A DNA stretch of 64,000 nt from Alphaproteobacteria bacterium (GTDB lineage Bacteria; Pseudomonadota; Alphaproteobacteria; Rhodobacterales; Rhodobacteraceae), in contig JAUIIJ010000010.1 in assembly GCA_030431825.1 (NCBI GenBank), positions 1 to 64,000 on the forward strand, given 5' to 3'. Below are positions 9,227-17,730 of the stretch, piece by piece. The translations under genes were made by a program, and so were the position numbers. The stretch's first letter is position 1; every line of letters begins with the position of its first letter. The notes beneath the pieces are model-generated. The model had not been told where the DNA came from and searched no databases. It saw only the letters and a program-made list of their open reading frames with translations.

Positions 9227-9334
9227 TCATGGCACTGTATGTATACACGCATTAGTTTATCCGCTAATCTCTTACTAAACTACAGATCTGCGCCCGAAAA
9301 GGGGCGGGACGCGGATGGAATGACTAGGGATACG
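9227..9334. promoter_or_regulatory. Divergent promoter region with inverted repeat
   Basis: This AT-rich 108-bp gap separates the YcaO gene (minus) from the cyclase gene (plus). It contains TAGTTTA (9253-9259) and its exact reverse complement TAAACTA (9276-9282), with centres 23 bases apart, about two helical turns. That spacing would suit a dimeric regulator controlling both directions. No clear -35/-10 pair can be assigned by eye. The regulator is not identified. Confidence 0.4.
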
Positions 9335-12300
9335 ATGTCTACGGAACTAAATGACTTTCTGGCCGGTGTCGGGTTGGGGCACCGATTTGATGATTTCGTC
9401 GCCAATGGAATCGACATGGATGTCATCGCCGACCTTACGGCGGAAGACCTTGGCGAACTGCGGCTGAACCTCGGAGAACGCAAGCGGTTTCTCAAGGCAG
9501 TACGCGCGGCGGATGTGGCGAGGCACGACATCATACCGGTCGCAGGGCCCGAACGCCGCCAGTTGACGGTCATGTTCGTGGATCTGGTGGGCTCGACGGC
9601 GCTCTCGGCTTCCCATGATGTCGAAGACCTGCGCACGGTGGTCGGGGCCTATCAGACGTGCTGCGCAGCGATCATTGAAAAGCACAACGGAACGATCGCC
9701 AAATACATGGGCGACGGGATCCTTGCCTATTTCGGCTATCCCAGTGCCGCCGAGCATTCGGCGGAGCACGCGGCCCGTTGCGGACTGGAACTGATCCGGG
9801 AGGTCAATCGCCTGACCCCGCTGCCGGATGTGCAACTTTCCTGTCGCGTCGCGGCGGCAACGGGCATGGTCATCGTCGGCGACCTGATCGGCAGCGGCGA
9901 CTCGCAGGAACGGCAGGTGGTGGGGGAAACCCCGAACCTCGCGGGGCGCCTGCAATCACTCGCCAATCCGGATCAGATGGTGATTTCCAACAGCACCTAT
10001 CAACTGCTCAAGGGGCTTTTCGCATGTTCGTCGATAGGCGATCACGATCTCAAGGGATTTGACGAACCCATCGAGTGCTTTGCCGTCAACGCCGAACACG
10101 AGGTTGCCAGCCGCTTTCGCGCCACGCGGGAAGGGCGCAGCCTGTCCCCCCTGCTGGGGCGTGAAAAGGAACTGGAGGCGCTGGTCGCGCAATGGAATGC
10201 CTGTTGCGCGGGGCACCTGGAATCCGGCCTGCTGGTCGCAGAAGCAGGTATCGGCAAGTCGCGGCTGATTGCCGAACTGGTCGAGCGGATTTCCGAGACC
10301 CCGCATGAGGTGATCGAACTGGCCTGCCATCCGCAATTCGCCAACTCGGCCCTGCGCCCGTTCAAGAGGCTGGCCGAGGGCCTGTTCGGCTGGTCCCGGA
10401 GCGATGATGCGAAGACGCGTTTCGCGACGCTGAAAGACTATCTCGAACGCCACAACATGGTCTCCGCAACGGAGGTATTTGCATCGACACTGGGAATCCC
10501 CGCCGAGGGGCTCTACCAGCCCCCCACGGAATCGCCACAGATCCAGCGCGCCGGCCTCGCGCGCGGGCTTGCCCGGTTGCTGGCGGGCCGGGCAGCGGCC
10601 ACGCCCCTGCTCATTCTGTTCGAAGACCTGCACTGGGCCGACAGCAGTACGCTCGAGATACTTGAACCTTTGCTCGCCGGGCTTCGGAACGCCCCGATAT
10701 TTCACGTGGCCACAACCCGTACCGCCGAGGGTCTGACGATCGCCAATGCGCCTGACGTCAAGACGCTGCACCTGAGCGGGATCAGCGGCGAAGCAGCGAT
10801 AGAACTGACGCACAGCCTGACCGGCGGCAAATCCCTTTCCAAGGAGTTGGCCGCGCATATCCTGTCACAGGCCGAAGGCAATCCACTATTTCTTGAAGAG
10901 TTGACCAAGAGTCTGATGGAATCCGAAGCCATCAGCGAGGAAAATGGGGTTTTACAAGTGAAACGCAATTCGATTGAATCCGAGATACCCACCACGTTGC
11001 AAGATTCGCTGATGGCCCGCCTCGACCGGGTCGCCACCGCCAAGGAATTGGCGCAGATCGGCGCGGTTGTCGGCCGCGAATTCAGCCTTGACCTGCTGTC
11101 GCACGTCTGCGGCCAACCCCCCAATATCGTGGTTGCCGGAATTTCGGTGCTCGAGCAGGCGGAACTGGTTTTCCCGGTCGAAGACAAATCCGAGAAAACC
11201 TGGATCTTCAAACACGCACTGATCCAGGAAGCGGCCTATGACAGCCTGTTGCGTAGTCGGCGGCGTGAGCTGCACGGGCTGATCGCGCAGGCCTACGAGG
11301 CGACGCGACCGGACGAAATCGCCAGCCAGCCGGAAATCATGGCGCACCACCTGGGCCAGGCGGGAGAGCATGAGCGCGCCATCGAATTCGGTCTGGCCGC
11401 GGGTATGGGGGCGCTGGTCCGCTCTGCCAATTCCGACGCGGTCGCGCATGCCCGCAAATGCCTGGACTGGGTGGCGCAGCTTCCCGACGATCCCGACCGA
11501 TGCCGCCTGGAACTCAAGATACAGGGCATTCTGACCCCTGCCCTGATGCAATCGCAGGGGTATTCGGCGCCGGACATAGAAGAAAGCACGAGCCGGGCGC
11601 TGGCGTTGCTCGAACAGCATGGCGACCAGCCGGAAGCCTTCCCCAATCTTTGGGGTCTGAACCTGTTTCACCACGTGCGATCCGAACGCAAGCAGGCCCG
11701 CGATGTCGCCGAACGCTTTGTCACGCTCGCCGAGCAGATCGGTGACGGCAGCCAGCTGGTCGCCGGTCTTCCCCCCCTGAGCCAGTGCAGCTGGATCGAG
11801 GGCAATCTGCCTGCTGCCGAAACGGACCTGCTGCGGTGTATCGAACTCTACGATGCCGCGCTCCACTCCATGCACGGTGCGATGTACGGCATGGATTCAC
11901 TCAGCTACAGTCGGGCGACGCTGTCGCAGGTGCTCTGGATGACAGGACGCAGGACCGAAGCGGATGTCGCGGTGGACCAGGCCGTATCGCATGCCAGGGA
12001 ACTCAATCACACCAATACGATTGGCATGTCGCTGCTCTACCGGATCATGCTCAAGCAACAGAACGGCCTGCGCGAAGAGGTCGCCGAAGAGGCGGCCGAA
12101 GCGCTGGAATACTGCAACCGGATGGGCGTCAGCACGCCAACCTCGTATATCGCGATGATTGCCAACTGGGCCAAAGGCGATGTCGCGGCCTCGCAGGAAA
12201 TCTACGAAATCCACAACATGATCGGCGCGCAGCTCGGGATGACCTATTATCGCAGCCTCGGCGTCGAGAACGCGATCGATGCAGGCAATCTTGAGACGGC

Positions 12301-12658
12301 GCAACAAATTCTCGACGTGGCGCTCCATCAGGCGCGCAACACGGGCGAGGCCTATTGGCTGCCGCAACTTCTGCGTCTTCAGGCCCGTATAGAAGCCGAT
12401 CCTGACAAGGCCAGCGCGCACCTGCTGGAGGCAAGCCGGCATGCACGGCAATCGGGTGCGCGGATGCTCGATGCGCTGGCGACAGTCGACCTGCTCTGCC
12501 TTGAAACCGAAGCGGACACTTCAGACGCGCAGGCGCATCTGCAAGACCTGATCGACAACGAAAAGGTCGAACTCCCCGCCTTTGCGCTTGCCAAACTCGA
12601 AACGCTTGCGACGACGTCAAGCCAGACGCCGGCACGTCAGACCGGCACCGCAACATAG
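9335..12658 (+). CDS. SAM domain + class III adenylate/guanylate cyclase + AAA (STAND) ATPase + TPR protein
   Basis: The 1107-residue protein has a SAM domain at about 5-57 and a class III nucleotide cyclase domain at about 75-230. The metal-binding aspartates are D83 (MFVDLVGST) and D127 (YMGDG). The substrate lysine is K123, and N201 and R205 are the transition-state residues in ETPNLAGRL. Gln194 sits where adenylyl cyclases carry a base-specifying Asp. An ATPase follows with Walker A AEAGIGKS (about 303-310) and Walker B LLILFEDLHWAD. The C-terminal half is helical and TPR-like. This is a signalling protein that could make a cyclic nucleotide. Its stop is 34 bases before the TOMM precursor, so they form an operon. 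ATG 9320 is an alternative start. Confidence 0.88.
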   Translation: MSTELNDFLAGVGLGHRFDDFVANGIDMDVIADLTAEDLGELRLNLGERKRFLKAVRAADVARHDIIPVAGPERRQLTVMFVDLVGSTALSASHDVEDLRTVVGAYQTCCAAIIEKHNGTIAKYMGDGILAYFGYPSAAEHSAEHAARCGLELIREVNRLTPLPDVQLSCRVAAATGMVIVGDLIGSGDSQERQVVGETPNLAGRLQSLANPDQMVISNSTYQLLKGLFACSSIGDHDLKGFDEPIECFAVNAEHEVASRFRATREGRSLSPLLGREKELEALVAQWNACCAGHLESGLLVAEAGIGKSRLIAELVERISETPHEVIELACHPQFANSALRPFKRLAEGLFGWSRSDDAKTRFATLKDYLERHNMVSATEVFASTLGIPAEGLYQPPTESPQIQRAGLARGLARLLAGRAAATPLLILFEDLHWADSSTLEILEPLLAGLRNAPIFHVATTRTAEGLTIANAPDVKTLHLSGISGEAAIELTHSLTGGKSLSKELAAHILSQAEGNPLFLEELTKSLMESEAISEENGVLQVKRNSIESEIPTTLQDSLMARLDRVATAKELAQIGAVVGREFSLDLLSHVCGQPPNIVVAGISVLEQAELVFPVEDKSEKTWIFKHALIQEAAYDSLLRSRRRELHGLIAQAYEATRPDEIASQPEIMAHHLGQAGEHERAIEFGLAAGMGALVRSANSDAVAHARKCLDWVAQLPDDPDRCRLELKIQGILTPALMQSQGYSAPDIEESTSRALALLEQHGDQPEAFPNLWGLNLFHHVRSERKQARDVAERFVTLAEQIGDGSQLVAGLPPLSQCSWIEGNLPAAETDLLRCIELYDAALHSMHGAMYGMDSLSYSRATLSQVLWMTGRRTEADVAVDQAVSHARELNHTNTIGMSLLYRIMLKQQNGLREEVAEEAAEALEYCNRMGVSTPTSYIAMIANWAKGDVAASQEIYEIHNMIGAQLGMTYYRSLGVENAIDAGNLETAQQILDVALHQARNTGEAYWLPQLLRLQARIEADPDKASAHLLEASRHARQSGARMLDALATVDLLCLETEADTSDAQAHLQDLIDNEKVELPAFALAKLETLATTSSQTPARQTGTAT

Positions 12659-12692
12659 CTCGTAGGATCAACAACTGGGAAGGTGAAACGAA

Positions 12693-13106
12693 ATGACATG
12701 GTTTCTGAAAGACTCGGACAATGCGCTTGGGCACGATTCAAAACCCGGTGCGCTGGAATCGACGCTGCACTGGCAGGTGATCTGGCCGCGCGCCATCGCA
12801 CTTGCCTGGGAAGATGCCGAGTTTCACGCCCAGCTCAAGGCAGACCCGCGAACCGCCATCCGCGAGAAGTTCGGCTATCACCTGATGGATGATCTGGATC
12901 TGACTATCGAAGACGCACCGGATGACGCCAGGTTCGACCCGACACAGGCGACAAATTCGCCAGATGAAGAGCGTGATCCGTGGGCGGCATTGCCGCACAT
13001 GAAGCTGACGCTCTGCATTCCGCCTGCCCCGCCGGTCGAACTGCAAGGCATCGCCATCACATCCTACCAGGATACCGGCCGCACCTATCCGTTCAGCTGC
13101 TGCTGA
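12693..13106 (+). CDS. TOMM (RiPP) precursor peptide, BMA_0021/BMA_0022-like with nitrile-hydratase-type leader
   Basis: The 137-residue peptide has a leader (about 28-75) like the nitrile-hydratase alpha-derived leaders: WPRAIALAWEDAEFHAQL, then DPRTAIREKFGYHL. An acidic Pro/Asp linker follows. The conserved-looking C-terminus is ITSYQDTGRTYPFSCC, rich in residues that YcaO enzymes cyclise (Ser, Thr, Cys) and ending Ser-Cys-Cys. A GGGAAGG ribosome site precedes the ATG. From memory this resembles the BMA_0021/BMA_0022 TOMM family (TIGR03795). No Gly-Gly cleavage site stands out, so the leader boundary is uncertain. It is the likely substrate of the YcaO protein at 7118-9226. Confidence 0.82.
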   Translation: MTWFLKDSDNALGHDSKPGALESTLHWQVIWPRAIALAWEDAEFHAQLKADPRTAIREKFGYHLMDDLDLTIEDAPDDARFDPTQATNSPDEERDPWAALPHMKLTLCIPPAPPVELQGIAITSYQDTGRTYPFSCC

Positions 13107-13146
13107 TCGGGCGCAAAGCCGAAGCCATATGAAAGTTCTGGTCGCG

Positions 13147-13170
13147 CCCGGCACCTTACGACGTGCCGGG
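13147..13170 (+). terminator. Hairpin after the TOMM precursor
   Basis: A perfect 8-bp stem, CCCGGCAC (13147-13154) with GTGCCGGG (13163-13170), has an 8-base loop and lies 40 bases after the precursor stop. It has no run of T, so it is a possible terminator or 3' stabiliser and not a classical intrinsic terminator. Nothing else is recognisable between the precursor and the tRNA gene. Confidence 0.4.
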
Positions 13171-13238
13171 TCACCCTCGTGGCTTTCACCCAATCCAAGC
13201 GACCCAGTCGAGCCGCTTCATATAACCTGTTCTTGAAA

Positions 13239-13324
13239 TGGTGCGGGCGGTGGGACTTGAACCCACACGGGCATAGGCCCTTCAGATTTTAAGTCTGATA
13301 TGTCTACCATTCCATCACGCCCGC
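13239..13324 (-). tRNA. tRNA-Leu (anticodon UAA)
   Basis: The minus strand gives a complete 86-base tRNA. The 7-bp acceptor stem is GCGGGCG/CGCCCGC, with an encoded A-CCA 3' end. The anticodon stem TCAGA/TCTGA encloses loop CTTAAAA with anticodon TAA, reading UUA. The T-arm contains GGTTCAAGTCC, and a long variable arm is present as in leucine tRNAs. It sits between the TOMM locus and the putA region, so it is a plausible landmark for integration, although no integrase or direct repeat was seen. Confidence 0.95.
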
Positions 13325-13399
13325 ATGCAGGCCATTGTTACTGCAACGCTTCGGGCACCTCAACGACCCTTGGGCCGGATTGTGCGGGTTGCGTTCAGT

Positions 13400-13505
13400 T
13401 AAAGCGTTTCGCGATTGACTTGAGACATCTGGTATCACCCAACGCATTGAAATCCTTGATTTCAGACAGCGTTGGGTGATTCAGGTTTGTTGCGAAATGC
13501 TATAA
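13400..13505. repeat. Dispersed palindromic element, copy 1 (diverged)
   Basis: This is one copy of a family of about 105 bp that recurs at 29886, 34574 (inverted) and 55546. The outer arms here are AAAGCGTTTCGCGATTGA and TTGTTGCGAAATGCTATA. The inner arms pair perfectly as CACCCAACGC with GCGTTGGGTG, around TTGAAATC/GATTTCA. The other copies have TAACGC/GCGTTA at this place, so the change is compensated on both sides. It lies in the 498-bp space between the TOMM precursor and the Lrp gene. Apart from the hairpin at 13147 and the tRNA, that space holds nothing else recognisable. Confidence 0.8.
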
Positions 13506-13604
13506 TATTCCGTCTCGGCGTAACCGGACTGCGAATCCTGTCCCAATTCCACCAGGCCGCCCGCCAATGCGCTTGCCGTCCTGCGGCTGACTGTCATGGA
13601 TGGA

Positions 13605-14093
13605 TCACTTCACATTGCCGAGCGGCGCGAGTGACGCATCCTCCTTGACCGCCTGCATCGCGACATAGGTCGAGGTGCCGGCCACGTGGGGCAGCGTGGA
13701 GATCTTTTCGGCCAGAACGATCCGGTATTCGGTCATGGACCGGGTCCTGATCTTCATGAGATAGTCGAATTTCCCCGCTATGAGATGAACCTGCTCGATC
13801 TCGCCGATCTTTGCCACGGCGGCGTTGAATGCAGCCAGCGCCGCTTCTCGGGTGTCATGCAGGCGCACTTCGACAAACGCCACGTGATCCAGCCCTAGGC
13901 GAATGGGGTCGATCAGGGCCCGATAGCCGGTGATGATCCCGTCACGCTCCAGCCGCCGAAGGCGGGTCTGCGTCGGGGATTTGCTCAGTCCGATTCGCCG
14001 CGCGAGATCGGCGATGCTCAGGCGCCCCTCCTGGGACAGGACCTCGAGAATCTTGCGATCATATCCGTCGAGGCCCGAAAGGTCTTTTTGCAT
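13605..14093 (-). CDS. Lrp/AsnC-family regulator, probable activator of putA
   Basis: The 162-residue protein starts MQKDLSGLDGYDRKILEVL. The N-terminal winged helix (about 8-60) has the recognition helix SKSPTQTRLRRLERDGIITGY, followed by a RAM ligand-binding domain. It is divergent from putA with 105 bases between them. This arrangement is known from PutR of Agrobacterium and Rhodobacter, which activates proline use when proline is present. That function is inferred from context. The ATG at 14093 fits the family start. A much longer minus-strand frame continuing upstream is antisense to putA and is not a gene. Confidence 0.9.
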   Translation of the reverse strand: MQKDLSGLDGYDRKILEVLSQEGRLSIADLARRIGLSKSPTQTRLRRLERDGIITGYRALIDPIRLGLDHVAFVEVRLHDTREAALAAFNAAVAKIGEIEQVHLIAGKFDYLMKIRTRSMTEYRIVLAEKISTLPHVAGTSTYVAMQAVKEDASLAPLGNVK

Positions 14094-14198
14094 TGCAGTA
14101 CACTCATTTTTCAGGCCGTTCGCCCGCGAAAACTGTATAATCGGGCAGCTTGCCCGCATTCCACCCGATATATTGCGCAGACAACCCGGAGGCCAGAC
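14094..14198. promoter_or_regulatory. lrp-putA divergent intergenic region
   Basis: This 105-bp gap holds a perfect TATAAT at 14136-14141 reading towards putA, without a convincing -35 box at standard spacing. That is what one expects of an activator-dependent promoter. The left half is AT-rich (ACTCATTTTTCAG), which suits an Lrp-type regulator. GGAGG lies just before the putA ATG. Confidence 0.45.
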
Positions 14199-17100
14199 AT
14201 GAACGCACCCCTTTCCCTTCGTCACCGCATCGATGCCGAAAAATTCGCGGATGAATCCGCTGTTGTCGACCGCCTCATCGCCGAGGCCGGGTTGAGCGAG
14301 GCCGACCGCAGCGCGATTTGCGCGGCCGGCGCCGATCTTGTGCGCAACATCCGCGCCAGCACCGCTCCGGGGCTCATGGAAGTGTTTCTTGCCGAGTATG
14401 GCCTGTCCACCGATGAAGGGATCGCGTTGATGTGTCTCGCCGAGGCGTTGCTGCGCGTGCCCGATGCCGACACGATCGATGCGCTGATCGAGGACAAGAT
14501 CGCGCCAAGTGACTGGGGCAAGCACCTCGGCCACTCCTCGTCGTCGCTGGTGAATGCTTCGACCTGGGCGCTGATGCTGACCGGCAAGGTGCTGGACGAT
14601 GACCGGCCAAGCCCCGTGCGTGCCCTGCGCGGTGCCGTGAAACGACTGGGCGAACCGGTGATCCGCACCGCCACCACCCGCGCCATGAAGGAAATGGGCC
14701 GTCAGTTCGTGCTGGGCGAAACCATCGACTCGGCGATGAAACGCGCCGCCGGCATGGAGGCCAAGGGATATACCTACAGCTATGACATGCTGGGCGAAGC
14801 CGCCCGCACCGAGGCGGATGCAGCCCGGTATCACCTCAGCTACTCGCGCGCGATCTCGGGCATTGCAGCGGCCTGCACGTCCGGAGACATCCGCGACAAT
14901 CCGGGGATTTCCGTCAAGCTCTCTGCCCTGCATCCGCGTTACGAGGTGGCACAAGAGGCCCGCGTGATGTCCGATCTCGTCCCGCGCCTGCGCTCGCTGG
15001 CCTTGTTGGCGAAATCCGCCGGCATGGGTCTGAACGTAGATGCCGAAGAGGCCGACCGCCTCGCTCTGTCGCTCGACGTGATCGACCTTGTCCTCGGCGA
15101 ACCGGCGCTTGCCGGATGGGACGGGTTCGGCGTGGTCGTGCAGGCCTATGGCCCGCGCGCCGGAACCGTGATCGACGCACTCTATGACATGGCCAGTCGC
15201 CACGACCGCCGCATCATGGTGCGCCTCGTCAAGGGCGCCTACTGGGATACCGAGGTCAAGCGCGCGCAGGTGGATGGGATGACCGCCTTTCCGGTCTTTA
15301 CCCGCAAGCCGATCACCGACGTGTCCTACATTGCCAATGCCCGGAAACTGCTGGCAATGACCGATCGGATTTATCCGCAATTCGCGACGCACAACGCGCA
15401 TACCGTGGCCGCGATCCTGCATATGGCAACCGACAAAACCGCATTCGAATTCCAGCGCCTGCATGGCATGGGCGAAACCCTGCACCAGATCGTCAAGACA
15501 CAGAATACCACGCGCTGCCGGATCTACGCCCCGGTTGGCGCGCATCGCGATCTCTTGGCCTATCTGGTGCGGCGTCTGCTGGAAAACGGCGCCAACAGCT
15601 CGTTCGTGAACCAGATCGTGGACGAAAACGTGCCACCTGAAACCGTCGCCGCCGATCCGTTCGAACAGATCGGGGCAGATACACGATCCCTGACGACCGG
15701 CGCGGATCTCTATCGACCGGAACGGCCGAATTCGCGCGGCTTTGACCTGACCCACGCACCGACACTTACCATGATCGAAGAGGCGCGGGACGGATTCAGA
15801 AACCACGACTGGACCGCCGTGCCGCTCGTCGCAGGCAGCGCGGCACCGGATGCGGTGCAGCCGGTCATCAACCCGGCCAACGGCACGCAAACGGGGACGG
15901 TTGCTCCGGCGAGCATGGCGGACATCGAAACCGCCCTTGCCGCAGCGCAGCCCTGGGCCGCACCCGCCACAGAGCGCGCCGCGATCCTCAACGCGGCGGC
16001 CGACCTCTACGAGGAGCATTATGGCGAGATCTTTGCCCTGCTCGCGCGCGAGGCGGGCAAGACCATGCGCGACGGCGTCGCGGAGCTGCGGGAAGCGGTT
16101 GATTTCCTGCGCTACTACGCAGCAAACATACCCGATGCGGCCCCGGCGGGCACCTTTACCTGCATCAGCCCGTGGAATTTCCCGCTGGCGATCTTCACCG
16201 GCCAGATCGCGGCGGCGCTGGCGACCGGCAACGCCGTGCTTGCCAAACCGGCCGGGCAGACACCGCTGATCGCGCATTTCGCGGTGACCCTTCTGCACCG
16301 CGCCGGCGTGCCGGTTACGGCCCTGCAACTGTTGCCGGGAGAGGGCCCCGTAGGGGCCGCGCTCACCTCGGATCCACGTGTTGATGGTGTGGCCTTTACC
16401 GGTTCGACCGCCACCGCGCTTAAAATCCGCGCAGCCATGGCCGACAACCTTGCGCCCGGCGCGCCGCTGATCGCGGAGACGGGCGGGCTGAACGCCATGA
16501 TCGTCGACAGCACCGCGCTCCCGGAACAGGCGGTTCAATCGATTGTCGAAAGCGCGTTCCAATCAGCCGGTCAACGCTGCTCTGCCCTGCGTTGCCTCTA
16601 TGTACAGGAAGACGTGGCCGACGATCTGCTGACCATGCTCAAGGGGGCGATGGACGCCCTCTCGCTGGGTGATCCGTGGTTCCTCTGCACCGACTCGGGC
16701 CCCGTCATCGACGAACCGGCCTACGCGGGCATCAGCGCCCATATTGACGCGGCACGCAATGACGGCCGGGTCATCAAGGAACTGCGCCCGCCGGCAGGTG
16801 GTACTTTTGTCGCCCCGACGATGATCGCGATCGACGGGATCGGCAGCCTCGAGCGCGAGATTTTCGGGCCCGTCCTGCATGTCGTGCGCTTTCCTTCGGG
16901 CGAACTCGACAAGGTGATCACCGATATCAACGCCACGGGATATGGCCTCACTTTCGGCTTGCACACCCGGATCGACGACCGCGTCCAGCATGTCACCGAT
17001 GCGGTTCACGCGGGCAACATCTATGTCAACCGCAACCAGATCGGCGCAATTGTCGGCAGCCAACCCTTTGGCGGCGAGGGCCTGTCCGGCACCGGACCCA

Positions 17101-17606
17101 AGGCCGGCGGACCGAACTATATGCCGCGGTTCTGCGCGCCGGACCGACAACAGGCCGCATCCGGCTGGACGAAACCCGCCGGCAGTCTCCCCGCCCCCAC
17201 CGGTGGCAAGGCGCAACCGGCTCCCTGCATCCTGCCCGGGCCAACCGGTGAATCCAACCGGCTCAGCCTTGTGCCGCGCGATCCGCTGCTGTGCATGGGT
17301 CCCGGCGCCGAGGCCACCGACGCGCAGCTACGCGCGGTTCACCTGCTGGGCGGCCAGGCAATCCGCTGCGACGGCCAGGTGGACCTCGCCTCGCTGACCG
17401 GCCTGCGCGGCATCGGTGGCGTGCTGTGGTGGGGCGACGCCGGTACGGCGCGCGAAATCGAGCGGGCTCTGGCAAACCGCGATGGCGCGATCGTTCCGCT
17501 GATCCCCGGCAAACCGGACATCGCACGCGTGATGGGCGAACGGCACGTCTGTGTCGACACCACCGCGGCGGGCGGCAACGCGGCACTGCTCGGCGGCAAC
17601 GCCTAG
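14199..17606 (+). CDS. putA: Bifunctional proline dehydrogenase / L-glutamate gamma-semialdehyde dehydrogenase
   Basis: This 1135-residue PutA oxidises proline to glutamate with FAD and NAD. Residues about 1-500 contain the arm and the proline dehydrogenase barrel (SGIAAACTSGDIRDNPGISVKLSALHPRYE, later RLVKGAYWDTEVKRAQ). The rest is an aldehyde dehydrogenase, with ETGGLNAMIVDSTALPEQ and the catalytic Cys in SAFQSAGQRCSALR. No ribbon-helix-helix DNA-binding domain is present at the N-terminus, so this PutA should not self-regulate. The Lrp protein divergent from it is the likely regulator. ATG 14199 follows GGAGG. A terminator hairpin follows the stop. Confidence 0.97.
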   Translation: MNAPLSLRHRIDAEKFADESAVVDRLIAEAGLSEADRSAICAAGADLVRNIRASTAPGLMEVFLAEYGLSTDEGIALMCLAEALLRVPDADTIDALIEDKIAPSDWGKHLGHSSSSLVNASTWALMLTGKVLDDDRPSPVRALRGAVKRLGEPVIRTATTRAMKEMGRQFVLGETIDSAMKRAAGMEAKGYTYSYDMLGEAARTEADAARYHLSYSRAISGIAAACTSGDIRDNPGISVKLSALHPRYEVAQEARVMSDLVPRLRSLALLAKSAGMGLNVDAEEADRLALSLDVIDLVLGEPALAGWDGFGVVVQAYGPRAGTVIDALYDMASRHDRRIMVRLVKGAYWDTEVKRAQVDGMTAFPVFTRKPITDVSYIANARKLLAMTDRIYPQFATHNAHTVAAILHMATDKTAFEFQRLHGMGETLHQIVKTQNTTRCRIYAPVGAHRDLLAYLVRRLLENGANSSFVNQIVDENVPPETVAADPFEQIGADTRSLTTGADLYRPERPNSRGFDLTHAPTLTMIEEARDGFRNHDWTAVPLVAGSAAPDAVQPVINPANGTQTGTVAPASMADIETALAAAQPWAAPATERAAILNAAADLYEEHYGEIFALLAREAGKTMRDGVAELREAVDFLRYYAANIPDAAPAGTFTCISPWNFPLAIFTGQIAAALATGNAVLAKPAGQTPLIAHFAVTLLHRAGVPVTALQLLPGEGPVGAALTSDPRVDGVAFTGSTATALKIRAAMADNLAPGAPLIAETGGLNAMIVDSTALPEQAVQSIVESAFQSAGQRCSALRCLYVQEDVADDLLTMLKGAMDALSLGDPWFLCTDSGPVIDEPAYAGISAHIDAARNDGRVIKELRPPAGGTFVAPTMIAIDGIGSLEREIFGPVLHVVRFPSGELDKVITDINATGYGLTFGLHTRIDDRVQHVTDAVHAGNIYVNRNQIGAIVGSQPFGGEGLSGTGPKAGGPNYMPRFCAPDRQQAASGWTKPAGSLPAPTGGKAQPAPCILPGPTGESNRLSLVPRDPLLCMGPGAEATDAQLRAVHLLGGQAIRCDGQVDLASLTGLRGIGGVLWWGDAGTAREIERALANRDGAIVPLIPGKPDIARVMGERHVCVDTTAAGGNAALLGGNA

Positions 17607-17612
17607 CACCGG

Positions 17613-17646
17613 AACCTGCCGATCGTCGCGCCGATTGGCAGGTTTT
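17613..17646 (+). terminator. Intrinsic terminator of putA
   Basis: AACCTGCCGATC (from 17613) pairs with GATTGGCAGGTT (to 17644), giving a long stem with one small mismatch and an 8-base loop. It ends in TTTT followed by CATT. It starts 7 bases after the putA stop codon. Confidence 0.8.
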
Positions 17647-17730
17647 CATTGCCGGCTGAAAGCCAGCCCCACGCCGGGCACAGGCTGGTCCCCACTTGAC
17701 CCCGCTCCGCTTTCGGGACAGCGTCGCGGC

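Noticed and set aside
7118-13324. Genomic island integrated at tRNA-Leu
   Set aside because: The tRNA lies next to the TOMM genes, but no integrase and no repeat of the tRNA 3' end were seen, so an island boundary cannot be claimed.
13605-16562. 985-residue open frame on the minus strand
   Set aside because: Only its C-terminal 162 residues are a real protein (the Lrp regulator). The rest is exactly antisense to putA and is an effect of high GC.
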